Source: QHCE01 sp038260095
Lineage (GTDB): Bacteria; Actinomycetota; Actinomycetes; Mycobacteriales; QHCE01
Direction: 5' to 3'
Length of the DNA stretch: 21,625 nucleotides
NCBI GenBank assembly: GCA_038260095.1
Contig: JBBSOC010000034.1
Coordinates: 1-21,625, forward strand
Position numbers and translations under genes: made by a program. Each line of letters starts with the position of its first letter. Positions within the stretch are counted from its first letter, which is position 1. The notes beneath the pieces are model-generated. The model ran no database searches and was not told the origin of the DNA. It saw nothing but the letters and a program-made list of their open reading frames with translations. Positions 7,018 through 13,033 of the stretch are shown here, piece after piece.

Positions 7018-7067
7018 GTTTGGATGGGTTTGGATTAGGTTTGGATAGGTAGAGCACCGGGCACCGG
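7018..7067. repeat. Helically phased direct repeats upstream of ychF
   Basis: GTTTGGAT occurs three times, starting at 7018, 7028 and 7039. The spacing of 10 and 11 bp puts each copy on the same DNA face. It is followed by a tandem 7-mer GCACCGG (7054-7060, 7061-7067). The array lies between divergent ychF and the SRPBCC gene and could be a cooperative regulator site. Confidence 0.6.
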
Positions 7068-7083
7068 GTGAGTAGCCGCTCAC

Positions 7084-7089
7084 TAGACT
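7084..7089 (+). promoter_or_regulatory. -10 box of the ychF promoter
   Basis: TAGACT matches TANNNT and ends 8 nt before GTG 7098. No ribosome binding site is present, again pointing to a leaderless transcript. Confidence 0.45.
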
Positions 7090-7097
7090 CTTGCCTT

Positions 7098-8183
7098 GTG
7101 GCACTCACTATCGGGATCGTCGGTCTCCCCAATGTCGGTAAATCTACGCTCTTCAACGCGCTGACCAAGAATGATGTACTGGCGGCGAACTATCCGTTTG
7201 CGACCATCGAGCCAAACGTGGGCGTGGTGGGGGTGCCCGATCCCCGACTCGGTGAGCTCGCCAAACTGCACACATCGGCAAAGCTGGTGCCCGCCACGGT
7301 GAGCTTCGTTGACATCGCCGGGTTGGTGAAAGGTGCCAGCACCGGACAGGGGCGGGGAAACGCCTTCCTGGCTAATATCCGCGAGGCAAACGCCATCTGC
7401 CAGGTAATCCGAGCGTTCGCCGACCCCAACGTAGTGCACGTAGATGGCAAAGTCTCCCCGGCCGATGACATCGAGACGATCAACACTGAACTGATTCTGG
7501 CCGACCTGCAGACGCTGGATAAAACGTTGCCGCGCTGGGAGAAGGAAGCCCGTATTGCCAAGGACCGCGCCGTGGCTGTGGCGGCCGGGCAAGCCGCACG
7601 GGAGCTGCTCAACGGTGGAACCACACTGTATGCGGGGGCCGCCGCCGTGGGCATAGACCTTGCACCGCTGGCCGAGCTGCATCTCCTCACCGCGAAGCCG
7701 TTCCTGTACGTGTTCAATGTCGATGAGGACGAGCTGGGCAACGACGCGTTCCTCACCGAACTGCGGGAGCTGGTTGCTCCGGCTGAGGCGATCTTCTTGG
7801 ACGCCAAAATTGAGGCCGAGCTCATCGAACTCCCCGAAGTTGAGGCCCGCGAACTGCTGGAGTCCATCGGCCAGTCAGAGCCTGGCCTGCATCAGCTGAT
7901 TCGAGTCGGTTTCCACACGCTGGGTTTGCAGACGTATTTGACGGCTGGACCTAAGGAGACCCGTGCCTGGACCATTCCAGTGGGCGCCACCGCGCCGCAG
8001 GCCGCCGGAGTGATTCACTCTGATTTCCAGCGAGGTTTCATCAAAGCTGAGATTGTCTCTTTCGACGAGCTAATGAGCGCCGGCTCCATGGCCGAAGCCA
8101 AATCTCGGGGCAAGGTCCGGATGGAAGGCAAAGACTACGTGATGGCCGATGGTGACGTCGTGGACTTCCGCTTCAACGTGTAG
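7098..8183 (+). CDS. ychF: Ribosome-binding ATPase YchF (Obg-like)
   Basis: This encodes 361 residues, the standard length of YchF/OLA1. GTG 7098 gives the family-typical opening VALTIGIVGLPNVGKSTLFN; an in-frame ATG at 7068 would add ten residues not found in relatives. The P-loop is GLPNVGKST (9-17), G3 is DIAGLVKGAS, and the position of the usual NKxD motif reads NVDE, as expected for this family, which prefers ATP over GTP. A coiled-coil insert (LQTLDKTLPRWEKEARIAKD) follows the first half of the G domain. The C-terminal TGS region ends YVMADGDVVDFRFNV. YchF binds ribosomes and affects translation and the oxidative-stress response. All motifs look intact. Confidence 0.97.
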   Translation: MALTIGIVGLPNVGKSTLFNALTKNDVLAANYPFATIEPNVGVVGVPDPRLGELAKLHTSAKLVPATVSFVDIAGLVKGASTGQGRGNAFLANIREANAICQVIRAFADPNVVHVDGKVSPADDIETINTELILADLQTLDKTLPRWEKEARIAKDRAVAVAAGQAARELLNGGTTLYAGAAAVGIDLAPLAELHLLTAKPFLYVFNVDEDELGNDAFLTELRELVAPAEAIFLDAKIEAELIELPEVEARELLESIGQSEPGLHQLIRVGFHTLGLQTYLTAGPKETRAWTIPVGATAPQAAGVIHSDFQRGFIKAEIVSFDELMSAGSMAEAKSRGKVRMEGKDYVMADGDVVDFRFNV

Positions 8184-8231
8184 AAGACGATGCGGCTGCC
8201 GTATCAGATCCCACTCGCCGGTGGGGCGCAG

Positions 8232-8786
8232 TCATGGTTTGATCTGCAGCAGGTTAAGGCTGGTTATGTTGCAGACGTATCGTCCGCCCTGCTTATCGCC
8301 CGGCACAACGAGGTGAGGGCGGGGGAGCAGCGTGCCGTCTTGTTCATACACCAGTAGCACCTGGGTGTTGGCAAAATCAGGGTCGATTTCACCCCAGGAC
8401 AGTACGGCCTGGTAGCCATCGCTTGCACTGACCAGAACCGCATAGCGCAGCTTGACGCTCTTGATCGCGGGATCGAACTTCGGGCCGGCTGTGGCCAGTA
8501 TCTCGGTAAGCAATGCCCCGCGGTACACGTGGCCTTGGGTCACGCAGCCGGGGATGAAATGGGATGTTGCACTATGGCCGCGGTAACCTCGCCGGAGGTC
8601 GTTGGCGGTCAGCGTGAGCGGGGTGGTGACCTGGCCGCTTACGGTAAAGGTCCCAACATCAGAGCTGCTTGTTGCGGTCGAGACCGGCTGGCTGTCTGCG
8701 GCAACGACACTGGGTATGAACATAGGTGCGAGAACAGCGATCACGAGCAAGATGAGCGCGTTGCGGATGCGGGGGCCGGTGAGCAT
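8232..8786 (-). CDS. Secreted protein with a molybdopterin-oxidoreductase-like fold
   Basis: This encodes 184 residues from ATG 8786, chosen because AGGAG lies 7 nt upstream; an in-frame start at 8825 is less likely. Residues 8-30 form a signal peptide (ALILLVIAVLAPMFIPSVVAA), with likely cleavage after Ala30. The mature part, TFTVSGQVTTPLTLTANDL then HVYRGALLTEILATAG and LVVPGDKQGGRYV, matches the small stand-alone form of the molybdopterin-binding oxidoreductase domain (sulfite-oxidase/YedY superfamily). The domain is short, no clear Mo-ligand Cys can be assigned, and the two mature cysteines (81 and 172) could instead pair as a disulfide. It may therefore be a non-catalytic binding protein. 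It converges on ychF. Confidence 0.8.
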   Translation of the reverse strand: MLTGPRIRNALILLVIAVLAPMFIPSVVAADSQPVSTATSSSDVGTFTVSGQVTTPLTLTANDLRRGYRGHSATSHFIPGCVTQGHVYRGALLTEILATAGPKFDPAIKSVKLRYAVLVSASDGYQAVLSWGEIDPDFANTQVLLVYEQDGTLLPRPHLVVPGDKQGGRYVCNITSLNLLQIKP

Positions 8787-8946
8787 CGTGAATCTCCTCG
8801 ACGTGTTCAATCGCCTCGCCTTCAAGACGATGAGTAAGCAACCATAACCCTTTCCGTAAACCTGTGAGAACTTGATCTGGCTCAGCCTCCACAGCTGGTG
8901 AGGGGCTGGTTACTGGAGAACTGCTGGTCCTTGGCCAGCATGGTGC

Positions 8947-8952
8947 TAGCAT
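8947..8952 (+). promoter_or_regulatory. Possible -10 box for the Imm53-like gene
   Basis: TAGCAT matches TANNNT and ends 8 nt before GTG 8961, the same layout as ychF. It argues for a short leaderless coding start. Confidence 0.35.
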
Positions 8953-8960
8953 TCGGCCTC

Positions 8961-9317
8961 GTGGTTGAGCGCCGTTACCTACCGATGTGGGACTCCTATG
9001 ACGACCATGCACCGGGCGCGCTTACATGGCTTCAAGCTTGGTACGCGACTCAGTGTGACGGAGACTGGGAGCATGGCTACGGCGTCAGCATCGGTACGCT
9101 CGACAACCCAGGTTGGTGGGTGCGCATCGAATTGACCGGTACTCTCCTGGCTGACAAAATGCTGGAGCATGAATCGAGCCACCGCAGCGGTCACGACTGG
9201 TATGAGGTGTCACGCAAGGGCGACTTCTTCGAGGCCCACTGCGGACCACTTAACCTCGGCGAGGTCCTACACCTATTTAGGCTCTGGGCGGAAGGCCCGC
9301 CGGCCCTTGCCACGTAG
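8961..9317 (+). CDS. Imm53-like immunity protein
   Basis: With GTG 8961 the protein has 118 residues. ATG 8985 (MWDSYDDHAPG...) and an upstream in-frame ATG at 8898 are alternatives; neither has a clear ribosome binding site. The core WLQAWYATQCDGDWEHGYGV followed by IGTLDNPGWWVRIELTGT is the hallmark of the Imm53 family, small proteins found next to polymorphic toxins, which they are expected to neutralise in the cytoplasm. The C-terminal part GPLNLGEVLHLFRLWAEG also fits. No toxin gene lies within the window, so this is an orphan or acquired immunity gene. It opens a run of accessory genes extending to about 12.8 kb. Confidence 0.85.
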   Translation: MVERRYLPMWDSYDDHAPGALTWLQAWYATQCDGDWEHGYGVSIGTLDNPGWWVRIELTGTLLADKMLEHESSHRSGHDWYEVSRKGDFFEAHCGPLNLGEVLHLFRLWAEGPPALAT

Positions 9318-9412
9318 CCGCCGCCTAGCGAGCTCGCGCTTGCTGACCTCCCGCCTGTAGTGCTCCAGCAATACACTTATCTGCCCGATTATGTTGCGCC
9401 GGCTTGAAGTTT

Positions 9413-9904
9413 TTAGGAAATATGGTACGGCGATGGCCAGTGCTTCTCAACAAACAATCCTAGCTTCTTGACCGACTCCACGGCTTGTTGTATGTGGGTA
9501 TTAGCGCTCACTCCTATATACATGTAATAGTCATAACCAATGTGTACATAAAAGCCTTCCTCGTTTTCAAGACGGCACCATACTGGCCGCTCGCGAAGCA
9601 TTTCGCGACAGATCTCTACAGCTTGCGGCACTGAAACATTTTGCCCCTCTTCAAGTCTCCCTTGCGGCATGGCATCATGAATTTCCAGACCAACTACGTG
9701 CAGGCTATTAATTCCGGCGGCGTCTGCAAAGATTCTAACCGTCGTGAGATAGACATCCTCGACTTTCTGATACTCGGCCAAAGTGAGCGTTCCGTCGGCA
9801 AAAACCTTTCCGACGTCAGAGATGGATGTCCATTCGTCCTTCAAGTATGCGCCGCTAGCAGCAAAATACGAGGGATTGTACTTGGTAATCCTGTAACCTT
9901 GCAT
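9413..9904 (-). CDS. Probable immunity-type protein of an unnamed family
   Basis: From ATG 9904 it encodes 163 residues beginning MQGYRITKYNPSYF, which fits relatives I remember that start at this motif. A longer form from ATG 9997 (194 residues) is possible: it lies 10 nt after the upstream gene's stop, but has no ribosome binding site. Visible motifs are KYNP, YLKDEWTSISDVGKVF, LTLAEYQKVEDVYL, then WCRLENEEGFYVHIGYDYYM near the C-terminus. Such proteins are common near contact-dependent or polymorphic toxins and are presumed immunity proteins; no activity is assigned. The base composition is clearly more A/T-rich than its neighbours, a sign of horizontal transfer. It probably shares a transcript with the unknown gene upstream. 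Confidence 0.7.
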   Translation of the reverse strand: MQGYRITKYNPSYFAASGAYLKDEWTSISDVGKVFADGTLTLAEYQKVEDVYLTTVRIFADAAGINSLHVVGLEIHDAMPQGRLEEGQNVSVPQAVEICREMLRERPVWCRLENEEGFYVHIGYDYYMYIGVSANTHIQQAVESVKKLGLFVEKHWPSPYHIS

Positions 9905-10007
9905 GTTGTTTGAATTCAACGCTACACAGCTTCCTCGGGTTATTGTTTCTGATTCTCTACTGCTTAGCAGTCGTAAAACTTGGTCGACATTTTGCATAAA
10001 GCATGCT

Positions 10008-10475
10008 CTAAAGGAACGGTAGTGCCAAGGGGTGCACCGCAGTTTCGTCGGGCTGGAATTCCATATTGGCCACGCCTTGCTGACGCCATCGCCATCCAGC
10101 GTCGTATAGAGCGAGTGCTCCTGCGGTGAAGGCCAGGTCGCGGCTCAATTCGGAGCCTCCGAAAACAATATTGGTGGCTCGCACGGGTCGGCTGACAAAG
10201 CCGCTCCAGTCCCGCCTGAGGCGATCGAACAACTTAATGAGGTCTGAGTCATGCGTGCGAATGTCGTGTTGAACGAGGTAGAGGGTTCGCTCCTCCGCCT
10301 GGGGTCGTTGGAGGCGTATACCCTCTCCCGGCTCATCCGGGGCACCTCCAGCGTGACATGTCAGATAGACATACCGACGATCGAAGGCCGTGCGTAGGTT
10401 AAACCTTTGGACAGCCTGAGCGACTAGCCGCTCGAACTCATCCGGCGTCATGAACAGCTGTGCTCGTCGATCCAC
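10008..10475 (-). CDS. Hypothetical protein in immunity/toxin-antitoxin island
   Basis: From GTG 10475 it encodes 155 residues; an internal ATG at 10451 (MTPDEFERLV...) is an alternative. An AATAAT box ends 7 nt before GTG 10475, which supports the longer start. No signal peptide or membrane segment is visible. The mixed sequence with LVAQAVQRFNLRTAFDRRYV, ERTLYLVQHDIRTHDSDLIK and FGGSELSRDLAFTAGALALY looks like a real alpha/beta soluble protein, but I do not recognise the family. It lies just upstream of, and on the same strand as, the immunity-type gene at 9413-9904, so it may be a second immunity protein or a small effector. Confidence 0.6.
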   Translation of the reverse strand: MDRRAQLFMTPDEFERLVAQAVQRFNLRTAFDRRYVYLTCHAGGAPDEPGEGIRLQRPQAEERTLYLVQHDIRTHDSDLIKLFDRLRRDWSGFVSRPVRATNIVFGGSELSRDLAFTAGALALYDAGWRWRQQGVANMEFQPDETAVHPLALPFL

Positions 10476-10573
10476 GTCCAGAATTATTGTCTACATTCCG
10501 CGACTGCCACAACTGAGCTCATTTTCGATCATCCATGAGGGTGAGCGTTACTTTGCCAGGGCCACGTCGATGT

Positions 10574-10579
10574 TATGAT
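10574..10579 (+). promoter_or_regulatory. -10 box of the leaderless vapBC promoter
   Basis: TATGAT ends 6 nt before ATG 10586. A weak TTTGCC at 10552-10557 is a possible -35 with a 16-nt spacer. Confidence 0.5.
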
Positions 10580-10585
10580 GGTTGT

Positions 10586-10849
10586 ATGAAGAAGCGTCGC
10601 ATCACGCTGAACCTGAGTGAAGACGTCTGCAATGCTTTGGAAGGGGTGGGTGGGCGAAGCCTCTCGGTCGTTGCAGACGAGGCTCTTGCCGAGGCATTGG
10701 CGAGTAGGGCCCATCGTACCGCGCTTCTCGGGTGGCTTGATGAGCTAGACGCTGAACACGGCGCCGCCGATGCTCATACGCTTGCTGCCGCCGATGCGTT
10801 GCTCGATGCGGCGGGACTGGACTCGTTCGAGCACAAGCACGCCGCATGA
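10586..10849 (+). CDS. VapB-type antitoxin (ribbon-helix-helix)
   Basis: From ATG 10586 it encodes 87 residues. An in-frame ATG at 10535 would add 17 residues and cover the -10 box, so it is rejected. MKKRRITLNLSEDVCNALE is a typical ribbon-helix-helix strand and first helix, used for dimeric DNA binding. The middle GGRSLSVVADEALAEAL is the second helix. The acidic tail with LDELDAEHGAADAHTLAAAD should occupy the toxin's active site. The last codons overlap the vapC start by 4 nt (ATGA), giving coupled translation. The complex should repress its own promoter. Confidence 0.88.
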   Translation: MKKRRITLNLSEDVCNALEGVGGRSLSVVADEALAEALASRAHRTALLGWLDELDAEHGAADAHTLAAADALLDAAGLDSFEHKHAA

Positions 10850-11277
10850 GTGTGACCGTGGTCCTGGATGCCGCGGCCTTTGACCTGATCGATACATCGC
10901 GCGGAACTACCCTACGCGCCGTGCTGCGGAAGGCGATCGAGCGATCCGGTGAAGTGTGCTGCGCGGCAGTGACGCTTGCGCAAGTGTGTCGTGGAGTCTC
11001 CCGCACACGCCGTATCGAAGCTGCACTTGCGCGAGTGCATGGCGGAAAGCGGATTCAGGTAGTTCCTACCGATGAACGTTTCGCCAAGCTGGTCGGCGCC
11101 ATCTTGTATCAAACCGGTAGTGGAAGCGACCGGCTAGCGGACGCTCATGTAGTAGCCGTCTGTTCGCGTGCGGATTCCGCCATCGTGTTTACCTCTGATC
11201 CGGGTGATATAACCGACCTTGCGGAGGCTATTCCCGGCACTAGGATAGTGGTCCGTGATCCGGCTGCCCCGCTGTGA
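10846..11277 (+). CDS. VapC-like PIN-domain ribonuclease toxin
   Basis: This encodes 143 residues, normal for VapC. PIN-domain toxins cleave RNA with a metal-binding acidic cluster. Visible candidates are Asp8 (VVLDAAAFD), Asp95 and Asp99 (SDRLADAHVVA) and Asp118/Asp121 (FTSDPGDI). The position usually held by the conserved Glu reads Gln46 in VTLAQVCRG; LAQVWRG-type variants are common in the actinobacterial subfamily, so this need not mean loss of activity. It follows vapB with a 4-nt overlap. The last 25-30 nt recur about 750 bp downstream, beyond the Phd/RelE module. Confidence 0.88.
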   Translation: MSVTVVLDAAAFDLIDTSRGTTLRAVLRKAIERSGEVCCAAVTLAQVCRGVSRTRRIEAALARVHGGKRIQVVPTDERFAKLVGAILYQTGSGSDRLADAHVVAVCSRADSAIVFTSDPGDITDLAEAIPGTRIVVRDPAAPL

Positions 11278-11278
11278 C
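11249..11278 (+). repeat. vapC 3'-end direct repeat, copy A
   Basis: The 25 nt from 11249 to 11273 (TGGTCCGTGATCCGGCTGCC and the next five) recur exactly at 11998-12022. The next six positions differ by two G-to-A changes only. In the vapC frame both read VRDPAAPL-stop, and the differences are synonymous (CTG/CTA and stop TGA/TAA). Confidence 0.9.
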
Positions 11279-11387
11279 CCACAGCCTTGCTGACTCTTGT
11301 CCGCATTCTCAGCAACTTCCTAGCCGGCATGCTCGATTTTTCGCCCCGGACAGGCCAGACTAAGGAGCTCTAAGGATCAGTCTTTAG

Positions 11388-11416
11388 CTGACATTAGCCC
11401 GTGTGGCAGCTACAGT
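11388..11416 (+). promoter_or_regulatory. Promoter of the Phd/RelE module (-35, 17 nt, -10)
   Basis: CTGACA (11388-11393) is a near-consensus -35, separated by exactly 17 nt from TACAGT (11411-11416). The -10 box ends 6 nt before ATG 11423, predicting a leaderless transcript. Confidence 0.65.
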
Positions 11417-11422
11417 TAGAGT

Positions 11423-11683
11423 ATGACTACCACCTATGAGCTTCCCAATGATCTACAGCTATCAGAATTGGCTGTAGATGCGGTTGAGCATGGCCAAGTG
11501 GTATACCTGACTAGGGGCGATGAGCGGGTTGCTGCTCTGGTGCCACCTGAGGTGGCTGCTTCGGCTGAGGCGGTGAGTCGACTCGTTGAGGATCAGATTG
11601 ACTTGGCACTTATGCGAGAGGCCCGTGAGTCTGGGCCTAGCATCCCATGGGAGCAGGCTCGGAAAGAGTTAGACCTGGCGTGA
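11423..11683 (+). CDS. Phd/YefM-type antitoxin
   Basis: This encodes 86 residues from ATG 11423, supported by a well-spaced promoter 6 nt upstream. The N-terminal domain shows the Phd pattern VEHGQVVYLTRGDERVAALV followed by PPEVAASAEAVSRLVE. The C-terminal region (LMREARESGPSIPWEQARKE) is the toxin-neutralising part, and its ending IPWEQARKEL is typical of antitoxins paired with RelE. The stop overlaps a GTG (GCGTGACC) that begins the toxin reading frame. The partner toxin is frameshifted a few codons in. It is distinct in sequence from the antitoxin at 2540-2821. Confidence 0.88.
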   Translation: MTTTYELPNDLQLSELAVDAVEHGQVVYLTRGDERVAALVPPEVAASAEAVSRLVEDQIDLALMREARESGPSIPWEQARKELDLA

Positions 11684-11938
11684 CCTATCGACTTGAAAGT
11701 AAAATCCGCAGCGCTGAAATACATTAAAAAGCTTCCGAAGCCGGATCGTCAACGGATCGATGTCGCAGTTCTCTCATTGGCTGAGGATCCACATCCACAC
11801 GGCTCTGAACGTCTGACTAACGGCGTGGCGCAGTGGCGCGTCCGCGTTGGGGATTGGCGCATTCTTTACGACGTGTACGAGGATGTACTTGTCGTAGACG
11901 TTGTGCGGGTTGGTGCCCGCGGCGGCGTCTACAAGTAG
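11680..11938 (+). pseudogene. RelE-type toxin with a frameshift near its start
   Basis: GTG 11680 overlaps the antitoxin stop and opens VTYRLES, exactly the expected RelE N-terminus, but this frame stops after 15 codons. The rest of the toxin lies in another frame: VKSAALKYIKKLPKPDRQR, QWRVRVGDWRILYDV and VVDVVRVGARGG. Removing one A from GAAAGT at 11695-11700 would give VTYRLEVKSAALKYIKKLPK, a normal toxin of about 85 residues with conserved RVGDWR-x-x-Y and R-x-G-x-R motifs. TTG 11693 could start an 81-residue form lacking the first beta strand, without a ribosome binding site. It is either a decayed toxin or a sequencing error in an A-run. Confidence 0.8.
11912..11927 (+). repeat. relE 3'-end repeat, copy A
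   Basis: GGTGCCCGCGGCGGCG (coding GARGG in the RelE tail) recurs exactly at 12070-12085. A 16-nt match in GC-rich DNA is suggestive, not conclusive. Confidence 0.5.
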
Positions 11939-11997
11939 GCGACCACCCGGGGATTTCACTGGTATAAAGCTTGCCCATCATCATGTTGGCGGACCTC

Positions 11998-12027
11998 TGG
12001 TCCGTGATCCGGCTGCCCCGCTATAAC
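11998..12027 (+). repeat. vapC 3'-end direct repeat, copy B (vapC remnant)
   Basis: This matches 11249-11278. In frame it reads LVRDPAAPL-TAA, a vapC tail without the rest of the gene; upstream codons do not match VapC. The two copies bracket the promoter, antitoxin and toxin of the Phd/RelE module. Confidence 0.85.
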
Positions 12028-12773
12028 CTCCGGCCACGGTGGCTGGTCGGTGGTCGAAAGCCCCACCTCGGTGCCCGCGGCGGCGGGATGGGGTTGCGCG
12101 GTTCGGCTATGCCTAGGCGGGGTACCAACGCTGGAGTCAGTATCCCAAATCCGGTGAGGGCGCGGATTCGGTCATGCATGCTGAGCTGATCGATGCGACA
12201 CGGTTTGGCGGAAGGGAAAGTCTCGTTCAGTTCGTCGGCGTGCTCAACCACGAGCTGCCCAAGCTTGCCCAGTGTGGGCGCCTCTCCTAGCGCGTCGAAC
12301 TGGGTCATATCGAACTCTGTTGTTAACAGGTGGCATTGATTGCTGAACGCTGGAATGTACCCCAGCGAATGGCCGGGACGGCTATGCGGTCTCCACCCCA
12401 CAACTCCGCAATGGACGGTGGGAACGAGTAGGACAAGCGGGTAACGCACCCCATGGGTTGGGTCGTCGCGCAGCGGACACTTTGGTTTGCCGAACGCCTG
12501 GCGCAGCTCGGCATGTAGCTCGGCGAAGTCCTCTACCGGTTCTCGGACGCCCGCTTTGCGTTGGAACACCGAGCTCAGTATGAGCTCGTGCTTCAACGGC
12601 TCCCAGTCGTTGCTTTCATGTCGCACCATGCAGGGGCGCAGCATGAGGTCGTCCCGGTATGAGTAGACCCCCACGATGGAGCCTGTTGGAACTGGGTAAC
12701 CGTGGCGTCGGTGTCTGCCTCGTGCTCGATCGTGCTCTTGAAACAGCACCCCATAGATGTGGCGATCTAGCAT
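12021..12773 (-). CDS. Hypothetical protein, possibly with an altered C-terminus
   Basis: From ATG 12773 it encodes 250 residues with no recognised family. The first 215 or so look like a genuine soluble protein, for example GSIVGVYSYRDDLMLRPCMV, ELHAELRQAFGKPKCPLRDD and TEFDMTQFDALGEAPTLGKL, with one hydrophobic strand YPLVLLVPTVHCGVVGW. The last 30 residues (from about PRNPIPPPRAPRWGFR) are Pro/Arg-rich. They are read antisense through the relE-like and vapC-like repeats, so the true C-terminus may have been replaced when that DNA was rearranged. The stop codon itself lies in the vapC remnant. The start has no obvious ribosome binding site. It lies in the accessory island beside the toxin-antitoxin modules. 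Confidence 0.5.
   Translation of the reverse strand: MLDRHIYGVLFQEHDRARGRHRRHGYPVPTGSIVGVYSYRDDLMLRPCMVRHESNDWEPLKHELILSSVFQRKAGVREPVEDFAELHAELRQAFGKPKCPLRDDPTHGVRYPLVLLVPTVHCGVVGWRPHSRPGHSLGYIPAFSNQCHLLTTEFDMTQFDALGEAPTLGKLGQLVVEHADELNETFPSAKPCRIDQLSMHDRIRALTGFGILTPALVPRLGIAEPRNPIPPPRAPRWGFRPPTSHRGRRL
12070..12085 (+). repeat. relE 3'-end repeat, copy B
   Basis: This is an exact copy of 11912-11927, located 43 nt after the vapC remnant. It may be the tail of a second, deleted relE. Confidence 0.45.
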
Positions 12774-12802
12774 CGCTGCTCATCATCGCGGGTGCGCACA
12801 GC

Positions 12803-12852
12803 ATTCGGGGCAGCTTCACCGAAATTTCTTTCGGCGAGAAGCTGCCCCGAAT
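12803..12852. repeat. 50-nt near-perfect hairpin
   Basis: ATTCGGGGCAGCTT (12803-12816) pairs perfectly with AAGCTGCCCCGAAT (12839-12852). Inside it CCGAAA/TTTCGG (12819-12824, 12829-12834) form a second stem around TTTC, leaving a small asymmetric internal loop. There is no U-tract on either side. It sits at the boundary between the accessory island and the ppc region; the gene-free stretch 12774-13033 holds this and the smaller hairpin at 12992-13015. Confidence 0.75.
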
Positions 12853-12991
12853 CTAGGGATGACGGTTGCTATGGGAGTTGTCATGCGTTGCGTGGCTGTT
12901 TGCAAAGCTATCGGTATCTAGATCCAGGCATGGCCGGTTTGGGTGCATAGCGCAGTATTCGCAGCGAGTTTCATCTACACGGTTGAGCCGG

Positions 12992-13015
12992 CCAGGCCCG
13001 AAAGGTTCGGTCTGG
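12992..13015 (-). terminator. Possible ppc terminator hairpin without U-tract
   Basis: CCAG/CTGG and CCGAA/TTCGG make a stem with a small internal loop, about 20 nt past the ppc stop. No U-run follows, so the role as terminator is a guess. Confidence 0.35.
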
Positions 13016-13033
13016 GTAGCTAGCTGGATGTGA

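Noticed and set aside
9318..9412. Minus-strand frame with VLLEHYRREVSKRELARRR between the two immunity-type genes
   Set aside because: It is short, has no clear start, and overlaps the 3' end of the Imm53-like gene; no family resemblance.
10846..11277. Gln46 in VapC where many PIN toxins have Glu, read at first as a dead active site
   Set aside because: LAQVWRG-like forms are common in actinobacterial relatives, and the other acidic residues are present, so inactivation is not supported.
12803..12852. Integron attC site
   Set aside because: The arms lack a recognisable core RYYYAAC/GTTRRRY pair and no integrase gene is visible; toxin-antitoxin genes nearby are not enough.
12853..12990. Minus-strand open frame with a Cys-rich stretch (TRCEYCAMHPNRPC) just downstream of ppc, ending next to the long hairpin
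   Set aside because: It resembles a zinc knuckle, but the only usual start (ATG 12948) comes after the first two cysteines, and no ribosome binding site or promoter was found.
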